Source: Flavobacteriales bacterium (GTDB lineage: Bacteria; Bacteroidota; Bacteroidia; Flavobacteriales; Parvicellaceae). From it: DNA of 16,544 nucleotides. The notes below the pieces were generated by a model that saw nothing but the letters and a program-made list of their open reading frames with translations, searched no databases and was not told where the DNA came from. A program made the position numbers and the translations under genes. The DNA is taken from contig JAAZYJ010000420.1 in the NCBI GenBank assembly GCA_014239715.1, forward strand, positions 1 through 16,544. Reading direction: 5' to 3'. Shown here piece after piece: positions 1 through 8,932 of this stretch; position 1 is the first letter of the stretch, and every line of letters starts with the position of its first letter.

Positions 1-3000
1 AACTTCCGTAAAGCTATTGTCTGAGATGCTGATGATATAAACCCCTTTTGTCAGGTAAGACATATCAATGGTTTGTCGGATTGATTTCCCCTTTGAACGA
101 ATTACCGGAGCTGAAACCTGGCCGACAAGATTGAATATTTTCACGGTAAGATCTTTTTCGTCAGAAAAGTCGCCCTGCACTGTTAGCTCACCGTTGTTTA
201 TTAGGGCTGTAAGTGTATAATTATGTGATAAGTCGAGTAAATCCGCAGCCATTTCTTCTAAAACTACTATTGACTTCGTATAAATATCAGCGCAACCATT
301 TAGGTTCTCAGCATTGAGCGAGATAACATATGTGCCTGGAGCGGTGTATTCGTGCAATGCATCTTCAGTGATGCTTGTGTTGCCGTCCCCAAAGCTCCAG
401 CTGAATATAGAAGAATTGATTGAAATGTTATTTGCTGCCAGCGTTGCAAGTCCGGCATTCATGTAGATGGTATCTTCAGCTATAAACTGAGCAACAACCT
501 CAGGCGGGTTTGAAAGCGATAGTGAAATTGTATCAGAGCAGCCATTTGCATCGTCTATTGTGCCTTGGTAATTTCCGGCACCAAGTCCAGTAATTGTGTT
601 GCCTGTCATTCCGTTGGACCAACTTATGGTGTAGGGTGCGGCCCCTCCTGTTATATTCAAGTCAATTGTGCCGTCAATTGCACCATAGCAATTCGGGTCG
701 TTTTCAGAAGAAGAGGTTTCAATTGGTAATGTGGCTTCAACAACAATTGAATCCTCGATAAGACTTGAGCATGACCCACCGCTATTTGCAATGCTTACGT
801 GATAAACTCCGGGAGTCAGGTTTTCCAATACGCTTGCTCCATTAACCGTTTCAGTAAGTAACAGGTTGTTGCTGTCGTCATAAAAGATAAAAGTCCAAGG
901 ACCGTTGCCATAACCTGTTGCAGTTACGACTCCGTCGTTGCTGTTAAAGCAGCTCGGAGATGTCGCCTGCACGTCGTGTGGTTTCGACATATGGATTAAG
1001 AATCTTGGTGCCGTGGTCGTGTCTGATATGTTGCATTCGTAGCTGCTGGTGTATTTAAGGTCTACCATAGAATCCAGTAAAAGATCCTCAAAGAAAAGAC
1101 AGGCACTGTTTGGAAAACTTTCAGCTCCTGTGAATTCAATAATGTAGGTCCCTGTAGCTCCAACAACTGCCCGGACAGGAATGGAATAGTCCTGAAGGCT
1201 ATCAGAAAGAGTATTGACTCCGTAGTCAATTCCCGAAGCTAAGGAAGCTATGCCGGGTACTGCGGTGTTGCCACTGTACATTTTCGGCGCATCCAATTGC
1301 TCATCATAATCGTTTGTGCCTCCGGGATAGAATCGCAATACTGATTCATCCTGCCAGCCATTGCCTGTGATCTTCATGGAAATGTGGTCTTCGCTAATAG
1401 AAGTTGATTTGAATTCGACAATGCTGGTGGTTTTGCAGGTTTCTCTCACGGTGATGGAAGCACCTATGGCATTAGCCTTAACCCAAATGGCTTGAGAAGA
1501 GGCGATCTCCGGAGTGCCGCCATTGGTACCAACACCCCCAGTAGTGGTCCATGACGCAAAGGATTGAGTGTCGGTGTTCCAGACCCAGAATGTGCCATCC
1601 ATATTTGTTTTTGTCCAATTTGGCGAATCAAAATCAATTGGTGCAGGATATGGATTTCCGAATAGATTCCATCCGTCATCAGCAGCTCCAAGGTCTGATG
1701 TGAAGTCCAAATCCATTGAGATGTCTCCTTGGTTTATTTCTCCTTTGTTGTCAATGGTAAAAGCGGCTGTTGCCGGAAGGCCGTTACCACTCCAGATCCA
1801 AAACCCTTGAGTCTCATCGATAGGGTCTGAAATATCAATAGGGGCTTCCCAGCTTAAAGGATGGTCTTTGGAGCCGCCTATCGTTTCGTCGTATGTTCTG
1901 ATTGAAACAAATGAAAATGATGGGTAGTCAGAACCGGGGAAGCCTGCTGTTGTAAAATCATCTGTCCAATTTGAGAGCGTTTGATTTTTAACGGCAGATG
2001 TTTGCATTCTCCAGCCGGTTATCCCCGCTTCTACAAATCGTTGCACTTCTACTTCGCCGGTTACCCCTGCCGTAGGTTGTATTGTCATAATTCTGCCCGT
2101 TCCATTCGCATCAGATTTGAGCACTAGAGCATCATTGGTTTCAAAATTTCCATTTGTTGGCGTAACTGTTCCTGACACTGTATGTGTCCCTGAAACCACG
2201 GAAACACCTGCACTGTTGTCGATCGTAAGGTCGTAAAAGTCAGTGGATCCGTCCATACTTTGAGACAAAGACCCATTAAAGACGACCTGGCTTGTTTCCG
2301 GCACGAATGTTCCAACGTTGTTCCAGCTTCCACCTGAAATGTTGTGAGTTCCTTCTCCAGAAAGTGTACCGGAGCTATTGTCAAATCCTGTAGCGAAGTT
2401 AACAGTGCCGTCATTATCTAAGGCTCCTTCGATCTGTTCGACATTGTCGATCGTGATCTGTGATGTTGCGGTTACGTGTGCAGTGCTGGTTGTTTCGACC
2501 GTAAGATCATAAAAGGTTTCGTTTCCGCTGACGTCGATTGTCTGTGTGCCTGATCCATTGAGTGTAATGCTGTTTGTGCCTGCAGTAAAAGTCCCACCGC
2601 TATTTGTCCAATTGCCAGACGCTTTGACTCGAGAGGCCGTAGATTGGTCTAGAGTGCTTCCTGAGGTGATTTCTACATGGTTCAGCTGCCAATCTCCGTT
2701 GTTCAAAAGGGTTGTTGTTCCTTCAAAGGAAACAGTTCCGTCGGTGCATGAAATAATCCCGTCATTCTGTATTGCCCCGGTTGATTGAAACCGGATCGTG
2801 CTGTTTCCAGATTGCGTGATCTGATCTTGAGACTCCAGGGTGACGTTGTTCTGAAAGATCAATTCTCCTCCGGAAACTCTTAGGTCAAGTTTCCCGGATC
2901 CAGTCTTTACAGCTACAGGTCCTTGAAGGTCAACCGACCCACCGCTTATATCAATGATTGTTGCGTCGTCAATTTGGTTCTTAAATCTTGTCGGGCCTTC

Positions 3001-3699
3001 GTTGGTAAGTGTTCCTCCTGAAATGTTCACCGTTGCATTAACTGCTCCCGCTGTGCGCCTTCCGTCCAAATCCAATGTAAATGCATCTCCTGCACTGATC
3101 AGGGTGGTTCCGGCCGAAGCATTAAAGCTACTGTTGCTGTTGAGACACTTCACTTTTAATTTGCCTTTTGAATTACCGTCTATATTCATTACAAGCATAC
3201 TTGAGCCTGTTGCTTCGTTCATCCAAAAAGCAGCATCATCTACTTCCAGGCCTTTTTCTGAGAGAATTGAGCCTCCCGTTAAGCTACTGGTTCCGCCCCT
3301 CCTGATCTTCAGCTTTTTATCACTTTGAATGATCAAGGTGCCTCCATTGCTGATCAAAAGAGATGATGTAAACCCGATGGCGTAGTTGTTATCAACCACA
3401 AAGTCTCTGCCGTTTACCGTAAGGCTGGCTGTTGAGCCGTTGATCTCCAGCTTGCCTCCGCCTCTAATAGTTACTTTTCTAGGAGAGAATGTACTGGGTG
3501 CGGCAATTACGGGGTGGGACATGCTTCCTGAATAATTCGCTGTGCTGTCTACGATCACATTTTGGCCGGTAGCAGGTAATGTGCCTCCTGACCAATTTGC
3601 GCTATTTTCCCAATCGGAATTTACATTCCCGGTCCAATTCTGCGCAGCTGTCGGCACAGAACAGAGAAGCAATAGGCTGAAAAACAGTAAAAGACGCAT
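1..3699 (-). CDS. Large T9SS-secreted surface protein with SprB-like and PKD domains (3' end cut by window edge)
   Basis: An uninterrupted minus-strand reading frame of 1233 codons runs from the ATG at 3699 to base 1; I translated it throughout and found no stop. It opens with a signal peptide (MRLLLFFSLLLLCSVPTAAQ). Residues about 20-510 are Gly/Ser/Thr/Asn-rich and beta-repetitive, as in beta-helix or adhesin-like regions, with two tandem repeats at 361-420 and 455-512. The middle contains the GNPYPAPIDF motif (about 681-690) common in T9SS cargo. Two SprB-like repeats follow (about 914-990 and 1004-1068), then a PKD domain (about 1090-1146, core WSFGDG), then a type A T9SS sorting domain (about 1155 on, with VKIFNLVGQ and GVYIISISDN). 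The protein is therefore expected to cross the outer membrane by T9SS and be attached or released at the surface, possibly as an adhesin. The usual basic tail after the last strand lies beyond the window, so probably fewer than ten residues are missing. Its ligand is unknown. It starts 125 bases after the upstream radical SAM gene. Confidence 0.9.
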   Translation of the reverse strand, partial: MRLLLFFSLLLLCSVPTAAQNWTGNVNSDWENSANWSGGTLPATGQNVIVDSTANYSGSMSHPVIAAPSTFSPRKVTIRGGGKLEINGSTASLTVNGRDFVVDNNYAIGFTSSLLISNGGTLIIQSDKKLKIRRGGTSSLTGGSILSEKGLEVDDAAFWMNEATGSSMLVMNIDGNSKGKLKVKCLNSNSSFNASAGTTLISAGDAFTLDLDGRRTAGAVNATVNISGGTLTNEGPTRFKNQIDDATIIDISGGSVDLQGPVAVKTGSGKLDLRVSGGELIFQNNVTLESQDQITQSGNSTIRFQSTGAIQNDGIISCTDGTVSFEGTTTLLNNGDWQLNHVEITSGSTLDQSTASRVKASGNWTNSGGTFTAGTNSITLNGSGTQTIDVSGNETFYDLTVETTSTAHVTATSQITIDNVEQIEGALDNDGTVNFATGFDNSSGTLSGEGTHNISGGSWNNVGTFVPETSQVVFNGSLSQSMDGSTDFYDLTIDNSAGVSVVSGTHTVSGTVTPTNGNFETNDALVLKSDANGTGRIMTIQPTAGVTGEVEVQRFVEAGITGWRMQTSAVKNQTLSNWTDDFTTAGFPGSDYPSFSFVSIRTYDETIGGSKDHPLSWEAPIDISDPIDETQGFWIWSGNGLPATAAFTIDNKGEINQGDISMDLDFTSDLGAADDGWNLFGNPYPAPIDFDSPNWTKTNMDGTFWVWNTDTQSFASWTTTGGVGTNGGTPEIASSQAIWVKANAIGASITVRETCKTTSIVEFKSTSISEDHISMKITGNGWQDESVLRFYPGGTNDYDEQLDAPKMYSGNTAVPGIASLASGIDYGVNTLSDSLQDYSIPVRAVVGATGTYIIEFTGAESFPNSACLFFEDLLLDSMVDLKYTSSYECNISDTTTAPRFLIHMSKPHDVQATSPSCFNSNDGVVTATGYGNGPWTFIFYDDSNNLLLTETVNGASVLENLTPGVYHVSIANSGGSCSSLIEDSIVVEATLPIETSSSENDPNCYGAIDGTIDLNITGGAAPYTISWSNGMTGNTITGLGAGNYQGTIDDANGCSDTISLSLSNPPEVVAQFIAEDTIYMNAGLATLAANNISINSSIFSWSFGDGNTSITEDALHEYTAPGTYVISLNAENLNGCADIYTKSIVVLEEMAADLLDLSHNYTLTALINNGELTVQGDFSDEKDLTVKIFNLVGQVSAPVIRSKGKSIRQTIDMSYLTKGVYIISISDNSFTEV
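264..432 (-). other. PKD domain within the surface protein
   Basis: Residues about 1090-1146 read as a PKD fold: the FSWSFGDGNTS strand-turn, then HEYTAPGTYVISL and a closing strand ending in SIVV. This is an immunoglobulin-like spacer or binding module common just before T9SS sorting domains. Confidence 0.8.
498..960 (-). other. Two SprB-like repeats within the surface protein
   Basis: Two modules match the SprB repeat pattern: a Cys followed by a DG, a GGxxPYTISWSNG-type strand, a GLxAGxY turn and a closing NGCSDT segment. The clearer one covers residues about 1004-1068. The first, at about 914-990, is more diverged, with GPWTFIFYDD and LTPGVYHVSI. Such repeats are found in gliding adhesins (SprB) and many T9SS cargo proteins. 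Confidence 0.7.
2164..2619 (-). repeat. Two tandem protein repeats inside the surface protein
   Basis: Residues 361-420 (bases 2619-2440) and 455-512 (bases 2337-2164) share a pattern: SG-x-(N/S)W-x-N followed by GTF, then a hydrophobic strand ending in NGS, then Q, and then (T/D)FYDLT followed by an ID/TV strand. The period is 94 residues. The likeness is at protein level, so this is an old duplication within the beta-rich passenger region rather than a recent DNA repeat. Confidence 0.6.
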
Positions 3700-3824
3700 G
3701 TTTATGGGCAAAAACAATGAGGCGAACCTCAATTTTGGCGAATATCGTCAAAAAATCCCTTTTTAGCAAGGAAAATCAAGGGTTTGTCTAATTTCTGACG
3801 TGCTTTGAACGCCCGAAAACACTG
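3700..3824. other. Gap between the radical SAM gene and the surface-protein gene
   Basis: These 125 bases lie between two same-strand genes. I see no convincing hairpin terminator, no clear TAnnTTTG box and no small minus-strand ORF that could encode a peptide substrate for the radical SAM enzyme. The stretch probably holds the surface gene's own leader, but I cannot place a promoter. Confidence 0.4.
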
Positions 3825-4844
3825 CTAAGCCCATACTTTCGTCCCTTCGGTACAATTGGTGCAAATGTCTACTTGTTTTCTGGACTTTAAGATCGAATTT
3901 CTGAAGCTCATATAACCTTCGGAATACCAGATCTCGTCAAAAGATTGATTGCTGAGATTTCCAAGTTGGTATTTTGCATCCTTATCGAAACAACAAGGAA
4001 CAACTTGTCCGTCCCACGTTATTACGCATGAATGCCACATCCTCCAGCATTGGTTACTCAGACTATTCTTTATTTCGTATTTACCGTTACGATTCATTTT
4101 GTATCTGGAATATTTTTCTTGTTCCGGAATCAGTGGGCTTCCATTCGCGTAGTCGTATATTTGTGCTGTTTTAAACTGAATACTGTCGGCGCCTATATTT
4201 TTTGCGAGCTTTTTCGCTTCAAGTATTTGATGTTCGTTGTGTTTAACTACAAGGAACTGCATCACCACTTTTGGCTTATTCGATTTTAGCTTGGTCTTCC
4301 ATTTTACAACTTCTCTAATTCCCTCAAGGGCCTTATTCAGATCACCATTAATTCTGTACTTCTCATAGGTCTCTTGGGTGGTGCCGTCAACAGACACAAT
4401 GAGTTTATCCAGGCCTGATTCAATGGTGCGAATGGCGTTGTCTTTATTTAGAAAATGGGCGTTTGTTGATGTTGACGTATAGATCTTACTTTTGTTCGCA
4501 TATTTAACCATGTCAAGAAAATCAGGATTAATATAAGGCTCACCTTGAAAATAAAAAGTCAAGTAGATCAGGTGTTCTTTCATTTGATCAATAACCTTTT
4601 TAAACAGGTCGAGCTTTAAATTGCCGGTTTTCCGATTAAATTGTCGCAGACCGCTTGGACATTCCGGACAACCAAGATTGCATGCAGTGGTGGGCTCGAT
4701 CGAAATAGCAAATGGTTTGGAATTGAGCTCTGCTCTACCGGATCTTTTGGACCGATTGTAACTTCTCCATAATTGCAAAGAGCCTTTTATCTTTTGAAAA
4801 TCAAGGTATTTGTATGTGTCGCGCAGTAAGGCCAACTTATTCAT
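3825..4844 (-). CDS. Radical SAM protein with C-terminal SPASM domain
   Basis: This 339-residue protein carries the radical SAM cluster motif CxxxCxxC as C55, C59 and C62 (ACNLGCPEC), which binds the [4Fe-4S] cluster that cleaves S-adenosylmethionine. The family's Gly-Glu motif appears as FQGEPYIN (99-106), followed by SVDG (151-154). The C-terminal SPASM region has C266, C273, C284, C285, C328 and C331 around HSCVITWDGQVVPCCFDKD, enough for an auxiliary cluster. SPASM enzymes commonly modify peptides, but many in Bacteroidota sit in surface-glycan loci with unknown substrates. No precursor peptide is visible on either side. The ATG at 4844 gives the expected length, with about 45 residues before the core. 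The gene is divergent from the exporter operon. The fold is clear and the reaction is not. Confidence 0.9.
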   Translation of the reverse strand: MNKLALLRDTYKYLDFQKIKGSLQLWRSYNRSKRSGRAELNSKPFAISIEPTTACNLGCPECPSGLRQFNRKTGNLKLDLFKKVIDQMKEHLIYLTFYFQGEPYINPDFLDMVKYANKSKIYTSTSTNAHFLNKDNAIRTIESGLDKLIVSVDGTTQETYEKYRINGDLNKALEGIREVVKWKTKLKSNKPKVVMQFLVVKHNEHQILEAKKLAKNIGADSIQFKTAQIYDYANGSPLIPEQEKYSRYKMNRNGKYEIKNSLSNQCWRMWHSCVITWDGQVVPCCFDKDAKYQLGNLSNQSFDEIWYSEGYMSFRNSILKSRKQVDICTNCTEGTKVWA

Positions 4845-5027
4845 TCAGCTAAATTAGCGTTTTTAACATCTGTTGGGTGGAACAGTGTAGGAAGTTGGAC
4901 AATAAGTTTGCAGCTTTGTTATTATGGCGGGGTTCTTTTTTGTCATTGGGCGAATTAATTTCTATTAATAACAGTTTATGTCTAATTTAGCCAACCTCAT
5001 AATTTAAGAAGAGAATTTGCAAGCATA
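4845..5027. promoter_or_regulatory. Divergent intergenic region with possible -7-like boxes
   Basis: These 183 bases must hold promoters for the radical SAM gene (minus) and the exporter operon (plus). The octamer TAATTTAG, one mismatch from the Bacteroidota -7 consensus TAnnTTTG, occurs on the plus strand at 4983-4990, a plausible distance before the ATG at 5028. It also occurs on the minus strand at 4849-4856, inside the palindrome GCTAAATTAGC (4848-4858), which is too close to that gene's ATG for a normal leader. I see no matching -33 TTTG at good spacing, so the assignment is weak. Confidence 0.25.
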
Positions 5028-8000
5028 ATGTGGTCAGCGATTTCCAAAATTATTCTTAGGTACAGGCTTGTAATCATCCTGTTGCTTGTCGGGTTGACTG
5101 GGCTAATGCTGCACTATAGCCAGTTCGTTGGCTTGGACTATAATTTTGCCAAACTGCTTCCTAACGATGACCAGATCAACATTGACCACGAAGCGTTTAA
5201 GAAAGATTTTGGACAGGATGGGAGTGTAATTGTTATAGGTACAAAAGACTCCTTAATGTTCAAAGACACCTCTCACTTTAACAACTGGTGGAGGATGAGT
5301 GACCAAATCTCTAAAATAAAAGTGGTTTCCACGGATGAGAATGGCAAAACTCAATCGATATCTGTGATAGATTCGGTTTTTTCGACGGCACATTTATACG
5401 ATATCGTAAAAAACAAAGAGAAGAAATCATTTGAGTTCAGGCCACTGCTTACCAGGTTGCCTAATAGTAATCTTGAACTAGACTCCATCTATAATGAAAT
5501 ACTCAGGTTAAAGTTCTACGATGACATCGTGTATCTGAAGGAGCAGCATGTTCATGTGATGATGGTTTTTGTTAATCCAAAAATATTTGACTCGGACTCC
5601 AGAGGGAACCTGGTAACTGACATTCATAGTTTGTCAGAATCTTATTCTAAGGTTTTTGGTGAATTACATTACTCCGGGCTGCCCTTTATACGGGCGACAA
5701 ATATGGATAAAATTAGGGGGGAGCTCAGGCTGTTTGTTATACTGGCAATGGTTGTTACAGCAATACTGTTATGGATGTTTTTCAGATCTATAAAAGTTGT
5801 TTTGGTCTCGCTTACAGTAGTGGCTTTTGGGGTTGTTTTTTCTTTTGGAATTATTGGAATGTTTGGCTACAGGATGAGTGTTTTGATGGGGCTGATCCCT
5901 CCATTGATCATTGTCATTGGAATACCGAACTGTATTTATTTGATCAATAAGTATCAGCAAGAATATCGTTCACATGGGAATAAGGCCAGAGCTCTTTCCA
6001 GAGTAATTCAGAAAATAGGAAATGCCACGTTTATGACCAACGCAACGACGGCAATGGGTTTCGCGACATTTATATTTACCCATAGTGAGATCATGCAGAG
6101 ATTTGGCGTAATAGCATCGATATGCATTTTGACAGTCTTCTTTTTGGCAATTATAATAGTGCCAATAATGTATAGCTTTTTAAAGCCTCCTACAACGAAG
6201 CACGTAAAGCATCTTGAACGCAAATGGCTTTACGTTGCAGTTGACAGATTGGTTATATGGGCGACCAAACATCGCCCAAAGGTTTATTTCATAACCGTAA
6301 TAGTTCTTATCGCAGGAGGGCTTGGGATATCAATGATGAGAGTCTCCGGAAACGTGGTTGATGATTTGCCTAAAGGGGATGAGGTGCGCCAGGATCTAGA
6401 ATTCTTTGAGGACAATTTTAACGGCGTAATGCCTTTTGAGGTGGTTATTGAAGCGAAAAACACCCGAAGACTGTTTTCCCCGACAGTATTGTCGCAGGTG
6501 GAGGCCGTTCAGGAGCATCTAAAAAATGAAAACCAACTATCTCGGTCTGTATCTGTAATTGATGCAATCAAGTTTTTATCACAGTCATATTTCAAAGGAA
6601 GGCCGGAAAAATATGAGCTGCCTAACATAAGTGTTATGCGGAGGTTAAGAACGCACGTCAATAATTCAAACGTTGCAACAAACCTTAATAGCGGTTTTAT
6701 AAGTGCGGATAGCACTAAACTTAGGGTTTCTATGCAGGTAGCAGATATAGGGACTCGGGAAATGGACTCTTTGTTAAAGAGGGTAACGGCTGATATAGAT
6801 TCTATCCTGAACCCGAATAAGACATTCTATAATTCAGCCATAACCAAGATTGGAACGTTAAAAGGTGCAGCAAAAGATAATTTTCTTTTGGAGTTTTACA
6901 ATAGCTTCCCGGAAGCTAAAAGTGATATTGAGATAGAGATAATCGACGCGGTAAAAGTCAAGAAGAAGTCAAACCTGCTTACGGAGTCCATTATCAAACC
7001 TGAGCTCAAAGATCTTCAAAAAACAAAAATTGATAAAGCACTGTCACAGGGAATAGATGTTGACACGAGCAGATCTGTCCGAACTGCAATAAATGCCCAT
7101 GCTAATTCATTTTTGGATAGCATCTCTGCATCAGGAATGGACAATTTAGCCTACCATCGTCTTGCGGACTCTATGTTGAATTTTGAGATTCAGGACAGAG
7201 AATTCGTACTTCAGAACATCAATGTTTTGCAAGGCATAAGACTCACCAATTTTATTGAATCATTCTTGTCCGACCATCCGGAATCAAAAAGCATTCTGAA
7301 CGATATGCTCAGCGAGCTGAGCCTGGAAATGGAGTTCCAATTTTTCGAAGATGAGAACTATATTTCGTCCTTTCATAACAAGCCTGCGTTTATTTCGATT
7401 TTCAAAAAAGCAGTTGAAAAGAACATGCTGGATTTCAGTATTACCGGAACAAGCATTGTTTTTACTAAAGGAACAAACTATCTAGTTAAAAATTTGTTCA
7501 TCAGTCTTGCGATAGCCATTTTTATCATTGCCATCCTTATGGCGACGTTGTTCAAGTCCTTAAGAATGGTTTTTGTATCGTTGCTGCCGAACCTCGTTCC
7601 ATTAATCGTAACAGCTGCAATAATGGGATTCTTTAATGTGCCAATAAAACCATCTACGATTTTGGTGTTTAGTGTGGCATTTGGTATTTCTGTTGACGAT
7701 ACGATACACTTTTTAGCCAAATACAGACAGGAGCTTAAGCATCAAAGTTGGGACATCAAAGGGTCTGTTATTAACGCGATTCGAGAAACCGGGGTTAGTA
7801 TGATATATACCTCAATTGTGTTGTTTTTCGGTTTTGGTATATTTTGCTCATCAAATTTTGGGGGCACTCAAGCATTAGGGATCTTGGTTTCGGTTACGTT
7901 ACTATTTGCAATGTTAGCCAATTTAGTTTTATTGCCATCTTTACTTTTATCTTTAGAAAAGAGAATAACGACCAAAGCATTTAAGGAGCCCTTATTAGAG

Positions 8001-8060
8001 CTTTTGGATGAGGAAGAAGACATTGAGCTGGATTGGCTGCAAGTAGAAAAATCGGATTAA
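5028..8060 (+). CDS. RND/MMPL-family exporter with an enlarged second periplasmic domain
   Basis: The 1010-residue protein has the duplicated RND layout. TM1 is about 13-31, followed by a first periplasmic domain (about 32-232), TM2-6 (about 234-386), TM7 (about 418-436), a second periplasmic domain (about 437-820) and TM8-12 (about 822-975), ending in an acidic cytoplasmic tail ([10 protein letters not shown]). It resembles the COG1033 'predicted exporter of the RND superfamily' group, whose members mostly carry lipids or hydrophobic cargo using the proton gradient. TM10 contains [10 protein letters not shown] with D890 and D891, the likely relay residues. The equivalent TM4 segment is [10 protein letters not shown] (298-307), with no acid. 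Residues about 600-800 form a charged, helix-rich insert not expected from usual family members of roughly 770-850 residues. A purine-rich AAGAAGAG lies about 15 bases before the ATG. It is the first gene of an operon with rfbA and a prenyl synthase. The cargo is unknown. Confidence 0.9.
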   Translation: MWSAISKIILRYRLVIILLLVGLTGLMLHYSQFVGLDYNFAKLLPNDDQINIDHEAFKKDFGQDGSVIVIGTKDSLMFKDTSHFNNWWRMSDQISKIKVVSTDENGKTQSISVIDSVFSTAHLYDIVKNKEKKSFEFRPLLTRLPNSNLELDSIYNEILRLKFYDDIVYLKEQHVHVMMVFVNPKIFDSDSRGNLVTDIHSLSESYSKVFGELHYSGLPFIRATNMDKIRGELRLFVILAMVVTAILLWMFFRSIKVVLVSLTVVAFGVVFSFGIIGMFGYRMSVLMGLIPPLIIVIGIPNCIYLINKYQQEYRSHGNKARALSRVIQKIGNATFMTNATTAMGFATFIFTHSEIMQRFGVIASICILTVFFLAIIIVPIMYSFLKPPTTKHVKHLERKWLYVAVDRLVIWATKHRPKVYFITVIVLIAGGLGISMMRVSGNVVDDLPKGDEVRQDLEFFEDNFNGVMPFEVVIEAKNTRRLFSPTVLSQVEAVQEHLKNENQLSRSVSVIDAIKFLSQSYFKGRPEKYELPNISVMRRLRTHVNNSNVATNLNSGFISADSTKLRVSMQVADIGTREMDSLLKRVTADIDSILNPNKTFYNSAITKIGTLKGAAKDNFLLEFYNSFPEAKSDIEIEIIDAVKVKKKSNLLTESIIKPELKDLQKTKIDKALSQGIDVDTSRSVRTAINAHANSFLDSISASGMDNLAYHRLADSMLNFEIQDREFVLQNINVLQGIRLTNFIESFLSDHPESKSILNDMLSELSLEMEFQFFEDENYISSFHNKPAFISIFKKAVEKNMLDFSITGTSIVFTKGTNYLVKNLFISLAIAIFIIAILMATLFKSLRMVFVSLLPNLVPLIVTAAIMGFFNVPIKPSTILVFSVAFGISVDDTIHFLAKYRQELKHQSWDIKGSVINAIRETGVSMIYTSIVLFFGFGIFCSSNFGGTQALGILVSVTLLFAMLANLVLLPSLLLSLEKRITTKAFKEPLLELLDEEEDIELDWLQVEKSD

Positions 8061-8068
8061 TTAAACAT

Positions 8069-8932
8069 ATGAAAGGAATCATTCTTGCCGGTGGCTCAGG
8101 CACTCGGTTACATCCACTAACACTTGCAACAAGCAAACAGCTATTGCCGGTATATAACAAGCCAATGATCTACTACCCTTTGGCAACGCTTATGAGCGGA
8201 GGGATAAGAGACATTTTGATTATCACTACCCCTCATGAGCAGACCCTGTTCCGAAGACTATTGGGAGATGGGTCGTCTGTTGGGTGTAATTTCAGCTATG
8301 CTATTCAAGAACAACCAAATGGATTGGCTCAGGCATTTGTAATTGGTGAAGATTTTATAGGTGATGACAAAGTAGCGTTGGTACTAGGAGATAATATATT
8401 TTTTGGCAATGGCATGGGCAAGTTGTTACGAGGCAATTCAGATCCGAAAGGGGGGATCATATATGCCTATCATGTTCATGATCCGGAGCGATATGGAGTT
8501 GTTGAGTTTGATGCTGATTATAAAGCAATTTCGATAGAAGAGAAGCCGGCTGATCCGAAGTCAAATTTTGCAGTTCCGGGCCTTTATTTCTATGACAACA
8601 GCGTTATTGAAATTGCAAAGAACCTTGAACCAAGCAGTAGGGGTGAGTATGAAATTACCGATGTGAATAAGGAGTACCTGCGAAGAGGAGAGTTGCAGGT
8701 GTCAATTCTTGACCGTGGCACTGCCTGGTTGGATACTGGCACGTTTAAATCTCTCATGCAAGCTTCACACTTTGTTCAGACCATTGAAGAAAGACAAGGG
8801 CTGGGTATAGGCTGTATTGAGGCGGTGGCCCATGCCAGAGGCTTCATTTCAGACGAGGAGCTTCATCAATTAGCTCAGCCACTTTTTAAAAGTGGTTATG
8901 GAGAATATTTAATGACTATCCTTAGCAAATGA
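8069..8932 (+). CDS. rfbA: Glucose-1-phosphate thymidylyltransferase RfbA/RmlA
   Basis: This cytoplasmic enzyme joins glucose-1-phosphate and dTTP to make dTDP-glucose, the first step of dTDP-L-rhamnose and other dTDP-sugar pathways. The 287-residue length is normal for the family. Visible motifs are the nucleotide-binding [12 protein letters not shown] (7-18), K23 in [13 protein letters not shown], the metal-site LGDN with D108, EEKP (157-160), and D222 in WLDTGT for the second metal contact. The start is the ATG at 8069, giving the canonical MKGIILAGG; an in-frame ATG at 8033 lies inside the exporter gene and would add 12 residues foreign to the family. It begins 8 bases after the exporter stop and overlaps the prenyl synthase by 4 bases (ATGA). 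rfbB, rfbC and rfbD are not in the window, so the final sugar cannot be read here. Confidence 0.96.
   Translation: MKGIILAGGSGTRLHPLTLATSKQLLPVYNKPMIYYPLATLMSGGIRDILIITTPHEQTLFRRLLGDGSSVGCNFSYAIQEQPNGLAQAFVIGEDFIGDDKVALVLGDNIFFGNGMGKLLRGNSDPKGGIIYAYHVHDPERYGVVEFDADYKAISIEEKPADPKSNFAVPGLYFYDNSVIEIAKNLEPSSRGEYEITDVNKEYLRRGELQVSILDRGTAWLDTGTFKSLMQASHFVQTIEERQGLGIGCIEAVAHARGFISDEELHQLAQPLFKSGYGEYLMTILSK

Noticed and set aside
1464..3328. Several short ORFs on both strands within the first 3.3 kb
   Set aside because: All are shadows of the single long minus-strand frame, which is open from 3699 to base 1 and has coherent domains.
4848..4858. GCTAAATTAGC palindrome as promoter or operator for the radical SAM gene
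   Set aside because: As a -7 box it would leave only four bases before the ATG, and an 11-base AT-rich palindrome is common by chance. It is noted only in the intergenic entry.
8033..8068. Upstream ATG that would extend RfbA by 12 residues into the exporter gene
   Set aside because: The family begins with MKGIILAGG, which is at 8069, and the extension is out-of-frame exporter coding sequence.
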